From Pseudidiomarina homiensis (GTDB lineage Bacteria; Pseudomonadota; Gammaproteobacteria; Enterobacterales; Alteromonadaceae): a DNA stretch of 64,000 nucleotides. The position numbers were made by a program, and so were the translations under genes. This document shows positions 21,082 through 30,000 of the stretch, one piece after another (position 1 is the first letter of the stretch; every line of letters begins with the position of its first letter). The stretch spans positions 558,001 to 622,000 of the forward strand of contig NZ_PIPX01000001.1 in the NCBI RefSeq assembly GCF_003987225.1, in the 5' to 3' direction. The notes under the pieces are model-generated. The model made no database searches and was not told where the DNA came from. It worked only from the letters and a program-made list of their open reading frames with translations.

Positions 21082-22830
21082 ATGAAAAAGTTTACTTTAG
21101 GGGCCCTTAGTGTCGCCATTGCAGCATCTTTTATATCTATTGCGCAGGCGAACACATACAACATCCAGCAAGTTGAAACACCAGAGAAAGTTAGAGATCT
21201 CTTTCCCATAGCCATCAACGACAACCGTCATAGTATTGTGCTTGGGCAGCAGCCGAAAGACATCGAGTTCGATCTGACATTATTATCCGATAGCATCTTA
21301 CGTAATATCGGGATCGATCCAGAGGTTGACGATCTTGAAAACTATCAACTATCACGCCAGCAATACGAAACCCTCGTTCGCGGTTTGCGCGACAGTGTAA
21401 ATACTGATGTAAGCAACCCACGTGTGTCTTTCTATGACGCCGGTTATTTTGATGGGCAGTCGGTCGTTTTTAATGAATTTTTTGAAGACACTGACGCAGA
21501 AACGCCAGAAATGGAATATTCAACCGACCACATTTACAATGGACTCAATAACAACAATGTCCGTGTCGGTTGGGGTAGCGCGCCTTACAGATTCAATGAA
21601 TTCACTTATACGACGGGCGAGGGCGACGACGAGCAAGAAGTCACCACTACCTATACTTCACGTGCATTTACCCGCCAAGCAATCTGGTCAAATGGTGATA
21701 CAACAAAAACCTATCCAGCACCGGAGCAAGCCTATCTAGGTGGCGAGTCGGTTATGATGGACATTAATGACCAAAACGTTGCCGTCGGTTATGCGAGTGT
21801 TGCAGTTTCGCCAGCATCACAAGCTTTTGCTGACGACTGTCAGACACGTTTAGATGAAGGAACAGCGACAAGGTCGCTTTACACCTGTTTATGGCAGCGT
21901 TGGATCAATTTAAGTAATGCGACAGCGGCAAACCTGCAGAGCTTCTACAGCCGAGCAACGATTAACTCGAATCAGTCCATTTACGATATGCGTGCCATGG
22001 TATGGCAGCTTGACGTAAATGGTGAGGTGATCTCGTCACAGCAATACGGAACGTTAATGGAGCGTGGCGAAGAGGACGAGGGTGACTTTTCCAGCTATGC
22101 CGCAGCGGTTAACAATAATGGGATTGCAGTAGGCCAGAGTTGGACTTACTACGAAGGCATTCAAGAAGAAGGCCGTCGAATTAAAATGCCGGCAATTTTT
22201 ATCGATGGTGAAGTTAAGCCGATAACCGAAGATCCAGTTTACTTATGGGGCGCCGCGACCGACATTAACGACGAAAATCAAGTCGTCGGTTTCTTGATTC
22301 GTCGCGTGCAAGGCATCAATCGCTACATCGGTTTCATTTACGATATCGAAAGCGAAACCTTGAGTGAACTTCCTTCGTTCTTTAATGGCTCTAGCACAAT
22401 TGCCACCGCAATCAATAATGACGGCTTGATCGTCGGTACAGCTGAAATCGATGCGGATCTGTCGGCCCAGCGCCGTCGTGTTGCATTTAGTTATGAAAGC
22501 GCTGTAGAAGGTGCGAACTTCATTAATTTAAACGACGCTGTAGCTTGCGATTCGGGTTATTTTCTCGCTAGTGCCGATGGCGTTAACAACAGCGGCGAAA
22601 TTGTTGCAACAGGTATTCGCCCAGAGGAAGTTACTACCGAAGATGGCGAAACTACCACCGAGCAATTTGCCAAAACTCTAGTTTTAGATCCTAGCTCGGG
22701 CGAGCTGAATAATTGCACGCAAGAAGAGGGTAAGATCGAACGACAGGGCGCGAGCACAGGTGTTTTTGGCTTCCTTTCTATGTTGTTGATTGGTGGTCTT
22801 ATTACACTACGCCGCAAGTTTACCCGTTAA
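21082..22830 (+). CDS. DUF3466 surface or periplasmic protein with sorting-like tail
   Basis: ATG 21082 gives 582 residues with a signal peptide (MKKFTLGALSV to about AQA). The body holds several repeats in which an asparagine- or aspartate-rich turn precedes a V-G strand, such as DINDQNVAVGYA, AVNNNGIAVGQSW, DINDENQVVGFL and AINNDGLIVGTA. That is the probable beta-propeller-like DUF3466 pattern. The C-terminus is a hydrophobic helix then basic residues (GVFGFLSMLLIGG to RRKFTR), resembling GlyGly-CTERM/rhombosortase tails. It follows uup by seven bases. In other marine gammaproteobacteria a DUF3466 gene also sits beside uup and rmf (from memory). Function unknown; anchored surface or outer-membrane localisation is inferred. 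Confidence 0.8.
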   Translation: MKKFTLGALSVAIAASFISIAQANTYNIQQVETPEKVRDLFPIAINDNRHSIVLGQQPKDIEFDLTLLSDSILRNIGIDPEVDDLENYQLSRQQYETLVRGLRDSVNTDVSNPRVSFYDAGYFDGQSVVFNEFFEDTDAETPEMEYSTDHIYNGLNNNNVRVGWGSAPYRFNEFTYTTGEGDDEQEVTTTYTSRAFTRQAIWSNGDTTKTYPAPEQAYLGGESVMMDINDQNVAVGYASVAVSPASQAFADDCQTRLDEGTATRSLYTCLWQRWINLSNATAANLQSFYSRATINSNQSIYDMRAMVWQLDVNGEVISSQQYGTLMERGEEDEGDFSSYAAAVNNNGIAVGQSWTYYEGIQEEGRRIKMPAIFIDGEVKPITEDPVYLWGAATDINDENQVVGFLIRRVQGINRYIGFIYDIESETLSELPSFFNGSSTIATAINNDGLIVGTAEIDADLSAQRRRVAFSYESAVEGANFINLNDAVACDSGYFLASADGVNNSGEIVATGIRPEEVTTEDGETTTEQFAKTLVLDPSSGELNNCTQEEGKIERQGASTGVFGFLSMLLIGGLITLRRKFTR

Positions 22831-22868
22831 CTAGAAAACTTGTTCTAAAAAAAGTTAATAACAGATCT

Positions 22869-22917
22869 AACGCCTTTTCAGTAGCTTATAGCGCAAACTG
22901 AAAAGGCGTTTTTTTTT
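22869..22917 (+). terminator. Strong terminator after the DUF3466 gene
   Basis: A perfect 13-bp stem: AACGCCTTTTCAG (22869-22881) with CTGAAAAGGCGTT (22898-22910), a 16-base loop, then T through 22917. It ends the rlmKL-uup-DUF3466 transcription unit before rmf. Confidence 0.92.
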
Positions 22918-22956
22918 GCTATTGAACTACCGCCTACAGTTGCTATCTATTATTAC

Positions 22957-22980
22957 AAGAGTGAAATAATTTTCGCTCTT
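22957..22980 (+). other. Hairpin in the rmf upstream region
   Basis: AAGAGTGAAA (22957-22966) pairs with TTTCGCTCTT (22971-22980) around a TAAT loop: ten pairs, one of them G-U. It ends 41 bases before the rmf start codon with no T run after it. It may be a 5'-UTR stem that stabilises the message, or an operator; the sequence does not decide. Confidence 0.5.
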
Positions 22981-23021
22981 GCAAAAAATTGTAAAAGAAC
23001 AACTGGACGAGGAAGTGAATG

Positions 23022-23195
23022 ATGAAAAGACAGAAACGCGATCGCCTAGAACGGGCACACTCACAAGGTTTCAAAGCTGGTGTAGCGGGTCGTTCAAAAG
23101 AACTATGTCCGTATCAGAATCAAGAAATTCGTTCCCAGTGGTTAGGCGGTTGGCGCGACGCGCAAGAAGCGCGAAGTGTAGGGTTATATCGTTAA
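23022..23195 (+). CDS. rmf: Ribosome modulation factor RMF
   Basis: 57 residues beginning MKRQKRDRLERAHSQGF and containing AGVAGRSKELCPY and SQWLGGWRDAQEA, closely matching E. coli RMF (55 residues). RMF binds the 30S subunit near the anti-Shine-Dalgarno sequence and promotes 100S ribosome dimers in stationary phase. ATG 23022 is supported by GAGGAAG at 23009-23015, six bases upstream. The gene is easy to miss because of its size. It lies between uup/DUF3466 and fabA, as in E. coli where rmf is next to fabA. Regulation by growth phase and ppGpp is known in E. coli; here only a leader hairpin can be seen. Confidence 0.96.
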   Translation: MKRQKRDRLERAHSQGFKAGVAGRSKELCPYQNQEIRSQWLGGWRDAQEARSVGLYR

Positions 23196-23260
23196 ATTAA
23201 TCTGTCCAGCGCACTAAATTTATTCAACTTATTGAAAAAAATCTTCTCTTGAAAGTAAGT

Positions 23261-23296
23261 AAGCCCGCCAACAGCAATCTGTTCGCGGGCTTTTTT
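23261..23296 (+). terminator. Terminator after rmf
   Basis: AAGCCCGC (23261-23268) pairs with GCGGGCTT (23285-23292), with an inner AACAG/CTGTT stem, followed by T through 23296. It lies 65 bases after the rmf stop and also separates rmf from convergent fabA. No T run is present on the other side, so it serves mainly the + strand. Confidence 0.9.
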
Positions 23297-23318
23297 CTAT
23301 CTAGCACTCGGTAAAGAT

Positions 23319-23831
23319 TTAGAAGTTAGACGTGTCCGTAAACAAGCCAACTTTCAGATCTTTCGCCGTATAAATGGTTTTACCATCGACTTCAACGCGG
23401 CCGTCAGCCATACCCATGAAGAGCTTACGCTTGATCACGCGCTTCATGTCAATGTGGTAGCTAACCTTTTTTGCGGTCGGTAAAATTTGACCAGTGAATT
23501 TAACTTCACCTACACCCAGTGCGCGACCACGACCCGGACCGCCAGCCCAAGCCAAGAAGAAACCGGTCAACTGCCACATCGCATCAAGACCTAAACAGCC
23601 AGGCATGACTGGGTCGCCTTTAAAGTGACAACCGAAAAACCACAAGTCTGGATGAATATCGAGTTCGGCGTGAATATAGCCTTTGCCGTATTCTCCACCT
23701 TCGTCGTTGATGGTCACAATACGGTCCATCATCAACATGTTAGGAGCAGGGAGCTGGCTATTACCAGGGCCAAACATTTCGCCTTCGGCACACGCCAAAA
23801 GGTCTTCGCGAGTAAAACTAGATTGGGTCAT
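23319..23831 (-). CDS. fabA: 3-hydroxydecanoyl-ACP dehydratase/isomerase FabA
   Basis: Dehydrates 3-hydroxydecanoyl-ACP and isomerises the trans-2 product to cis-3-decenoyl-ACP, the branch point to unsaturated fatty acids. The 170-residue protein (E. coli 172) has [15 protein letters not shown] and GLDAMWQ, with catalytic His69 and Asp83, then [11 protein letters not shown]. The gene is monocistronic, with its own promoter and a FabR-type box at 23862-23890. E. coli also has fabA between rmf and lonH (ycbZ). The partner fabB is not in the window. Confidence 0.98.
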   Translation of the reverse strand: MTQSSFTREDLLACAEGEMFGPGNSQLPAPNMLMMDRIVTINDEGGEYGKGYIHAELDIHPDLWFFGCHFKGDPVMPGCLGLDAMWQLTGFFLAWAGGPGRGRALGVGEVKFTGQILPTAKKVSYHIDMKRVIKRKLFMGMADGRVEVDGKTIYTAKDLKVGLFTDTSNF

Positions 23832-23861
23832 AACTACCTTGCCTTTAGTTCAAGTGCCGCT

Positions 23862-23890
23862 AGCTTAGCGAACACTTGTACGCTTAACAA
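23862..23890 (-). promoter_or_regulatory. fabA promoter with FabR-type operator
   Basis: On the - strand TTGTTA (23890-23885) and TAAGCT (23867-23862) form -35 and -10 boxes with an exact 17-base spacer. The palindrome AGCGTACAAGTGTTCGCT (23884-23867) fills that spacer and overlaps the -10 by one base. It matches the FabR operator of enterobacterial and Vibrio fabA/fabB as I remember it. FabR is a TetR-type repressor that senses unsaturated acyl thioesters. The operator is 36-53 bases upstream of the fabA start. Confidence 0.85.
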
Positions 23891-23906
23891 GTCCGATTAG
23901 TTCCCT

Positions 23907-25823
23907 TTACCAGATCCGCTTGTACCACGGCTGCTCAGGTTCACAGTGTTGCAGTTCCTCTAAACGCTTCTCGATACGAGCGTACAGCTGTTTCTGATTC
24001 TCACCGGTCAATAACGCTAACGCATCAGCAACATCATCAATGGCGTAGATGTGGTACTTGTTGGCTTCAACAGCCGCAATAATGTCAGGTTCAAGATTGA
24101 GTTGGCTCATATTAGCTTTTGGAATAATCACGCCTTGTTTACCATCGAAACCGCGAGCTTCGCAAAGCGCAAAGTGGCCTGTGATTTTTTCATTTACCGC
24201 CCCAATCGCTTGCACTGCGCCAAATTGATCTACCGCTCCGGTAATTGCGATACCTTGGGCAATAGGGGCCTCGGCTAGGGCTGATAACAAACAACAAAGT
24301 TCGGCTAAAGACGCACTGTCGCCGTCGACCTCATAATACGATTGCTCAAAAACGATAGTTGCGGATAACCGCATTTCTTCACTTTTGGCAAAAACATTCG
24401 CAATGTAGGCCGACAAGATCATGACGCCTTTGGTATGAATACTGCCACTTAATTCAGACTTTCGATCGATGTCGATAATATCGCCATCGCCATAGTGCAC
24501 CGTTGCAGTTATCCTTGAAGGCTCACCAAATTCACTACCGCCGATGGTAACCACAGTAAGACCATTCACTTGTCCAACAACTTCACCCTCCGTCGCAATG
24601 AAAACTTGGCCTTCAAGAATTTGCCGGCGACTAAGTTCCGCAATGTAACCTTCGCGTTGCTGTCGCTGTTTAAGCACCTGCAAGACTGCCTCATGATCGA
24701 TGACCTCTTGTGCCTTAGCCTGTGCAACCGCACCGGCTTCGCGCAGCAATTGCATTAAGGCAATGGTATCTAGGGATAGCTCGGTTTGATAATCGCTTAA
24801 CCGCGAAGCCTCTTTGAGGACTAAAGGCAGAGCTTCTTCGGTCACTGCTAGTGTTGCTGCCTCACGCTCAACATACGCCAAGTAATCAAAGTAGGGCACT
24901 AAGAAGGCATCTTGGCTTAACGAATAATGCGCTGAAAAATCAGCTAGATAAGGGAACAGGTTATCAAAATCCCGATCCAATTCACGTAGCTGCCCATAGA
25001 TAGAACGATCACCCAACAGCAACACCTTAAGGTGGATAGGAACAGGTTCAGGTTGATAATAAGCCGCAATATTTGCTTCGCCAGGCTGTGGCCAATGAAA
25101 CAAGCTGGTGCGCAGAATATACTTTAGCTTCCGCCATAGGCCCGGCTGCGTCAACAGTTCCTCGGCGTCGATAGCTAAAACTCCGCCGTTGGCTTTTAGT
25201 AGCGCCCCCGGTTGGATCAAATGGAGCTCCGAACTAATCGTGCCGGCAACAGATTGCAGACGGATGCCACCAAACAGGCTCGTATCCGTTACCCGATCAC
25301 AAAGTACAAAATCATCCGTTTGCTGATCGGATTCAACAATAATGGTTGCCAATTCATTGCCGGGTAAATCATCAAAGGTTTTATCGGAAACTCGGGTCAA
25401 ATAAGCATCAAAGCGGGCACTTGGGAACTTTTCCCTCAATTCTGTTAATAGCTTAGAGCGCTCCTTAACCGGTTGCTCAAAAAGTGACATTAAGCCCGTC
25501 AAAACATCGCGCGCAGCCCCCGCTGGAACGTTAACGCACAAAGGCTCGTTGGCTGAATCCGGATTCGCAAGATACAGCCAATCGTGCCGTTCAAAGTGCA
25601 TCCATTGATAGCGTTGTTGAAGCTCTTTCAATACATCCATTACCCGTAGGCCTGGTGTGGTGACCATAAAACCATGGGCATACCTACCACCGATCCGCAT
25701 TGTCTGTTCAATCGCCGCAAGAGCACGATTCTGACCCACTAATGGATTCGCGGATGGAGAAGCAGGGCGCTGTTGCGCCCAAGTATAGATAGGTGGTTGT
25801 AATTGTTCTGCTGCAACGCGCAT
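23907..25823 (-). CDS. lonH: Lon-family protease LonH/YcbZ (AAA-degenerate)
   Basis: A 638-residue protein with a C-terminal Lon (S16) protease domain. The catalytic serine is in VDGDSASLAELCCLL and the lysine in VNEKITGHF. Upstream is the AAA_32 substrate-binding type region. The N-terminal part resembles an AAA module, but the Walker A position reads MVTTPGLRVMD, without the GK[ST] needed for ATP binding, so ATP-independent or altered activity is likely. E. coli YcbZ (586) occupies the same place upstream of fabA. The gene begins 19 bases after the truncated traB remnant and could once have shared its promoter. Confidence 0.9.
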   Translation of the reverse strand: MRVAAEQLQPPIYTWAQQRPASPSANPLVGQNRALAAIEQTMRIGGRYAHGFMVTTPGLRVMDVLKELQQRYQWMHFERHDWLYLANPDSANEPLCVNVPAGAARDVLTGLMSLFEQPVKERSKLLTELREKFPSARFDAYLTRVSDKTFDDLPGNELATIIVESDQQTDDFVLCDRVTDTSLFGGIRLQSVAGTISSELHLIQPGALLKANGGVLAIDAEELLTQPGLWRKLKYILRTSLFHWPQPGEANIAAYYQPEPVPIHLKVLLLGDRSIYGQLRELDRDFDNLFPYLADFSAHYSLSQDAFLVPYFDYLAYVEREAATLAVTEEALPLVLKEASRLSDYQTELSLDTIALMQLLREAGAVAQAKAQEVIDHEAVLQVLKQRQQREGYIAELSRRQILEGQVFIATEGEVVGQVNGLTVVTIGGSEFGEPSRITATVHYGDGDIIDIDRKSELSGSIHTKGVMILSAYIANVFAKSEEMRLSATIVFEQSYYEVDGDSASLAELCCLLSALAEAPIAQGIAITGAVDQFGAVQAIGAVNEKITGHFALCEARGFDGKQGVIIPKANMSQLNLEPDIIAAVEANKYHIYAIDDVADALALLTGENQKQLYARIEKRLEELQHCEPEQPWYKRIW

Positions 25824-25842
25824 GCGCTTACCTTTTTTAACC

Positions 25843-26226
25843 TTAGTTTGAGACCGGCTCGACGGTGTAGCCGCGCTCCCGTAAAAGGTTGATCATACCA
25901 GCTTTTCCGCCTAAGTGACCTGCACCAACAGCAATAAATTCACTGCCATCAGCCTGTAATTCCTCATCTAATGTGTCCTGCCAAGTAAAGTTACGCTGAT
26001 CCAAGAGTACTTCTTTATATTCAGCGTATTCTTCCATCTCGGTGAACATACCGTACATTCCGTCAATATCTTCGGCTTTATACAGGTCGATCATGCGCTG
26101 TAACTCTGCTTTTGCTCCAGCTTCATCTTCAATTGCATCGGCCAGCCATTGAACTTGCTCCTCATGAGGAATTTGCTCAAACACGCCAAATTGAAATTCA
26201 CGGGCAAGAGCGTAGCGACAGACGCG
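25843..26226 (-). pseudogene. TraB/GumN-family remnant, N-terminal half missing
   Basis: The open frame encodes only the C-terminal part of a TraB/GumN family protein (COG3735; normally about 280-300 residues). It has the strong end motif FIAVGAGHLGGKAGMINLL and the preceding helices (EEQVQWLADAI). Family-like sequence begins near REFQFGVFEQIP (about 26202). Reading further upstream in frame gives a few unrelated codons, then TAA at 26229-26227, with no signal peptide or catalytic N-terminal motifs in any frame. A GTG at 26184 is the only plausible start and has no good ribosome site. The break lies about 90 bases from dif, so loss through recombination near dif is plausible but unproven. Confidence 0.75.
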
Positions 26227-26532
26227 TTAAATTGCCACTACCAAAATGTCACAAAGCATCAACAGAGGGCGAAGCCTATAAACGATGGCGACGGCTCCAA
26301 ATACACCAATTAGTAATTGCGCATAATGTATATTATGTTAAATACGATATTATTAAGGTTAGTTACAATAAGTAGGTATTCACATATTGACGTCGCTACG
26401 TGAAATTTTACCGGTTATACCCCTGCTTTTTAAAAAGCACGCACGTAGCGCACCATCGTAAAAATCGCACGCCATGTAAAAGGATTGGTATGGAAAAGAT
26501 CAATTGAAAAAATTCGCTCGCAGTCTGATGCG
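26227..26532. other. AT-rich intergenic stretch around dif, no gene seen
   Basis: Between the traB remnant and the SRPBCC gene neither strand has a convincing reading frame. The stretch is AT-rich around 26310-26400, and its only recognisable element is dif. I see no inverted repeats or transposase remains marking an insertion sequence. Any terminator for the - strand SRPBCC gene would be at 26440-26530, but no clear stem with a T run is visible. Confidence 0.7.
26316..26343 (+). other. dif: dif chromosome-dimer resolution site (XerC/XerD)
   Basis: The 28-base site has XerC arm ATTGCGCATAA (26316-26326), centre TGTATA (26327-26332) and XerD arm TTATGTTAAAT (26333-26343). It differs from the E. 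coli dif only at the first two bases of the XerC arm, as I recall that sequence. XerC and XerD recombine here to resolve chromosome dimers under FtsK control during division, so this marks the replication terminus. Support from context: leading-strand genes converge on it from both sides, and it lies in a gene-poor gap. Only one copy is seen, so no Xer-exploiting element is integrated now. Confidence 0.95.
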
Positions 26533-27081
26533 TTATCGCTTCATGTAGCTCTGGAATGACTTCATTTGTTGCTGTAGTACATTTTCGACCGCAGGTGCCC
26601 AACGCGACAAATCATTGCCAGTATAACCACCAACACGATAGCGTACGGTCAAAGTTGTCATGTGCTCGTCAGGATTATTAGCTAACGACCAATCCATCAC
26701 ACCATCGACACCTTCGGCTTGCAACGGTCCTAGTCCGCCGCTAAATCTAACCAGGCTGTGAGGTTCAACTTTAACAACACGCAGATGCTCAGTGAATCTC
26801 ATTTCATCTGCGATTTCACACAAACAACCTCCTGGTATTAGCCGTATCGACATATTTTCACTACGCCCATACCAAGTATGATCAGCAAGCCACCACTGAC
26901 CAATATCTTGCGTCAAGCCATCAAAAACCAACTTTAGATGGCCATCAACCGGCAGCGAAAACTCAAAGGTAAAACCATCAGTTGAGCTATCGAGAATCTC
27001 AGCTTCTGCCTTGCTGACAGGCAAAAACAATGTGCCCACAAAAGCTAATGCTGCAGCACACTTCGTTAGTTTCGCGTTCAT
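26533..27081 (-). CDS. Secreted SRPBCC (START/cyclase-like) domain protein
   Basis: 182 residues with a signal peptide (hydrophobic core about residues 9-22, cleavage near SKAEA). The body matches the SRPBCC helix-grip pattern: early strands FTFEFSLPVDG, a central WSLANNPDEHMTTLTVRYRVGGY, and a long C-terminal helix (WAPAVENVLQQQMKSFQ). Such folds enclose hydrophobic ligands. The start ATG overlaps the stop of the RND transporter by four bases, so it is translationally coupled to the pump and presumably periplasmic, where RND pumps collect substrates. A ligand-shuttling or membrane-stress role is inference only. Confidence 0.7.
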   Translation of the reverse strand: MNAKLTKCAAALAFVGTLFLPVSKAEAEILDSSTDGFTFEFSLPVDGHLKLVFDGLTQDIGQWWLADHTWYGRSENMSIRLIPGGCLCEIADEMRFTEHLRVVKVEPHSLVRFSGGLGPLQAEGVDGVMDWSLANNPDEHMTTLTVRYRVGGYTGNDLSRWAPAVENVLQQQMKSFQSYMKR

Positions 27082-30000
27082 GCATCCTCCGCCTGCTCCA
27101 TTTCTCGTTCAAGGCGCTGGGTTTCATCGGCACGAGGTTTGGTGAAACGTGCGAGCGCTAAATAAATCACAGGCGTTAAGTAAAGCGTAAAGAGTACTGC
27201 AAAAGCAAGTCCGCCAAAGACAACCCAACCAATCGAGTTACGCGCCTCTGCACCGGCACCTACAGAAAGGATAAGAGGCAATGCGCCCAACAGCGTGGAC
27301 ACCAAGGTCATCATGATAGGACGCAGACGAATACTTGCAGCGTGTTCAACTGCATCCCTTACAGACTGGCCTTTGTCACGAAGCTGGTCTGCAAATTCGA
27401 CAAGTAAGATTGAGTTTTTCGCAATTAAGCCAATAAGCATTACCAGACCAATCTGCGAGAAAACGTTGATCGATGTACCGGTTATGAACAACGCAAAGAA
27501 GGCTGCAGCTATACCAAACGGCACAGTTGCCATGACCACCACTGCGCTGTTCACACTTTCAAATTGCGCCGCTAACACGAGCAAAACGATAATGAATGCC
27601 AATATGTAGGTCATCATTACTTCGCGTTCTGTTTCTTCGTACGCCTCGGCCTCTCCCAGAAGTACCATACCGATATTGTCTGGCAGCGTTTCATTGGCGA
27701 TACTACGCAAGTTTTCCACGACTTGTTCAATTGGAATCGAGGTTGGCATTTGCATATCGACCTCAATGGCTCGGCGCTGCGCACGCCTTTCAAGCTCTGC
27801 CGCTACGCCCTCTTCACTTATACTTGCAACCGCCGAAAGCGGGACAACTTGGCCGTCTGCGGTGCCAACATATAGATTTGCCAAATCGGTTGGCGACTTT
27901 ATTAAACTTCGATCTGCTTGAAGCATTATTGGTACCGCTTGGTCACCAATATTTAAGTCAACAAGGTCATCTCCGTTAATCGCTACCCGTAGCGTTGAAG
28001 AAATATCGCTGAGCGAAACACCCAAGTCAGCCGCACGACGACGGTCAATATTCACACGTAACTGCGGTTGTGTGGGTTGGTAACCCACTCGTGGAAAGCC
28101 CACCTCTGGCATTTCTTGCTGAACAGCTTCGCCAAATTTTAGTGCAGCATTATAAATGTCGATGTATTCATCACCAGTTAAGGCGACTTCTAGCCCACCA
28201 CCTTGTCCACGTAGGTTCAAACTATTGGAACCAAAAGCACGTGCCGGAGCACCCGGGATGCGGCTTAAGGGTTCGCTAATTTCATCAATGATCTCTTGTT
28301 GTGAACGATCCCGTTCTTCCCAATCGGTCAAGCGTACCGTTATGAAAACCAAATTTGGGTCCCATTGCCCTACTCGCGTATTGATGCTCGCAACCGCCCC
28401 GCCGTTTACGTAAGGTAGTAGTATCTCTTCCATACGTTGCGCTTGACGATCCATAAAATTCAAACCGACACCATCTGGGCCGCGAGCAAAGATGCGGATC
28501 TGACCACGATCTTCTTGCGGCATAAGTTCGTTATCGACATTGAGATAGAACCAAACAGCACTTGCAGCAACCACTGTACAGCCGACAAAAACCAGTAATG
28601 CGTGATCAAGAACCCAATGAAGTGTTTGGCGGTAAACCTTTGAGAAACGACTTCCTAAGCGCGTCAGCACAGTCTCTTTATGCTCTTTTAAAGGTAAACG
28701 AGCAGTTAAGGCCGGTACTAATGAAAGCGCCACAAAGGAGGAAATAATGACGGCCGCCGCAAGCACGCCACCGAATTCACGGAACAATCTACCGGCGGTT
28801 GATGGTAAAAATGCAATAGGCACAAAAACAGCGACGAGCACTGCTGTTGTAGCAACAACGGCGAAAAAGACTTCACGTGTACCAATAACAGCTGCGGCAC
28901 GCGCGCCTAAGCCCATCGAGCGCCGACGTTGAATGTTTTCCGAAACCACAATTGCGTCATCGACAATCAGACCAGTAGCCAAGACCAAGGCCAACAGTGT
29001 CAAAATATTAATGGAAAACCCTAATACCCAAATAACAGCTATCGCACCAATAAGTGCCACGGGGATCGAAGCTGCAGGGATGATCGTCGCTCGTCCTGAA
29101 CCAATAAACAGCCATAACGTCGCAATCACTAAAAGAATAGTTAGCGCTAGTGACGTCACCACTTCTTCCACCGAACTGCGAATAAACTCGGCATCATCAT
29201 CAGTGACTTGAATCGTTAACTCAGGATATTGTTTACGCAAATTCTCAACTAAACGCAGCACTTCGTCGGAAATCTCAATGGTGTTCGAGCGCGCTTGACG
29301 AATGATGCCCAGCCCCAGAACTTGCTTACCATCGAGTCGCGTGATGCTACTTGCGTCGGCGGGTCCAAAATAAACGGTAGCGACGTCCCCTACTCGAGTC
29401 GTCCCAGATATTACGATGTTTTCGACATCTTCAGGTGAAACTGAGCTTGCATCAGCGCGAACAATAAGTTGCTGATCCGTAGATTTCAAACTGCCAGCAG
29501 GAACATCAAAAGGCGCTTGACGCAATGCAGAGGCGACCTGAGTTACTGTAAGGTTGTAACTTGATAGCCGCAGCGGTTCAATAACCACACGCATCACGCG
29601 GCGACGATCGCCGGTCAAACGCACGTCGGCAACACCCGGTATATTCAAAAAGTTGGGGGCGAGGTCGGTCTCAACACGTTCGGTTAGCGCCGACAGATCC
29701 AACGTGTCGCTTGATATTGCAAGCGCGACGACAGATTCAGCATCATTATCAGCTTTGATGATCGAAACGTTTTCAACCTGCTCAGGCAAGCCGCGCTGGA
29801 CACGACTTACTGATTCACGTGTTTCATTTGCTGCATTATCAAGATCAATACCAGGCCGGAACTCAATAACGATTCGAGAGCTGCCTTCCTCGCTCGAGGC
29901 TCGAATAGACTTCACACCGCTGACCCGCGCGGCAGCGCCTTCAAGTCGGCTGGTCACCTCTGTATCAACTGTTTCTGGTGCCGCGCCAGGATAACTCGCC

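Noticed and set aside
26185-26315. Integron attC-like sequence near the traB break
   Set aside because: TTTAAC- and GTT-type half-sites occur, but no matching pairs in the attC order were found.
26112-26375. Open frame on the + strand crossing the traB remnant and dif
   Set aside because: It runs antisense to the traB fragment, has no ribosome site or family resemblance, and covers dif. Treated as chance.
29151-29160. GTGACGTCAC in the RND gene as a matS site
   Set aside because: matS needs a three-base centre between GTGAC and GTCAC; here there is none, and it lies in coding sequence.
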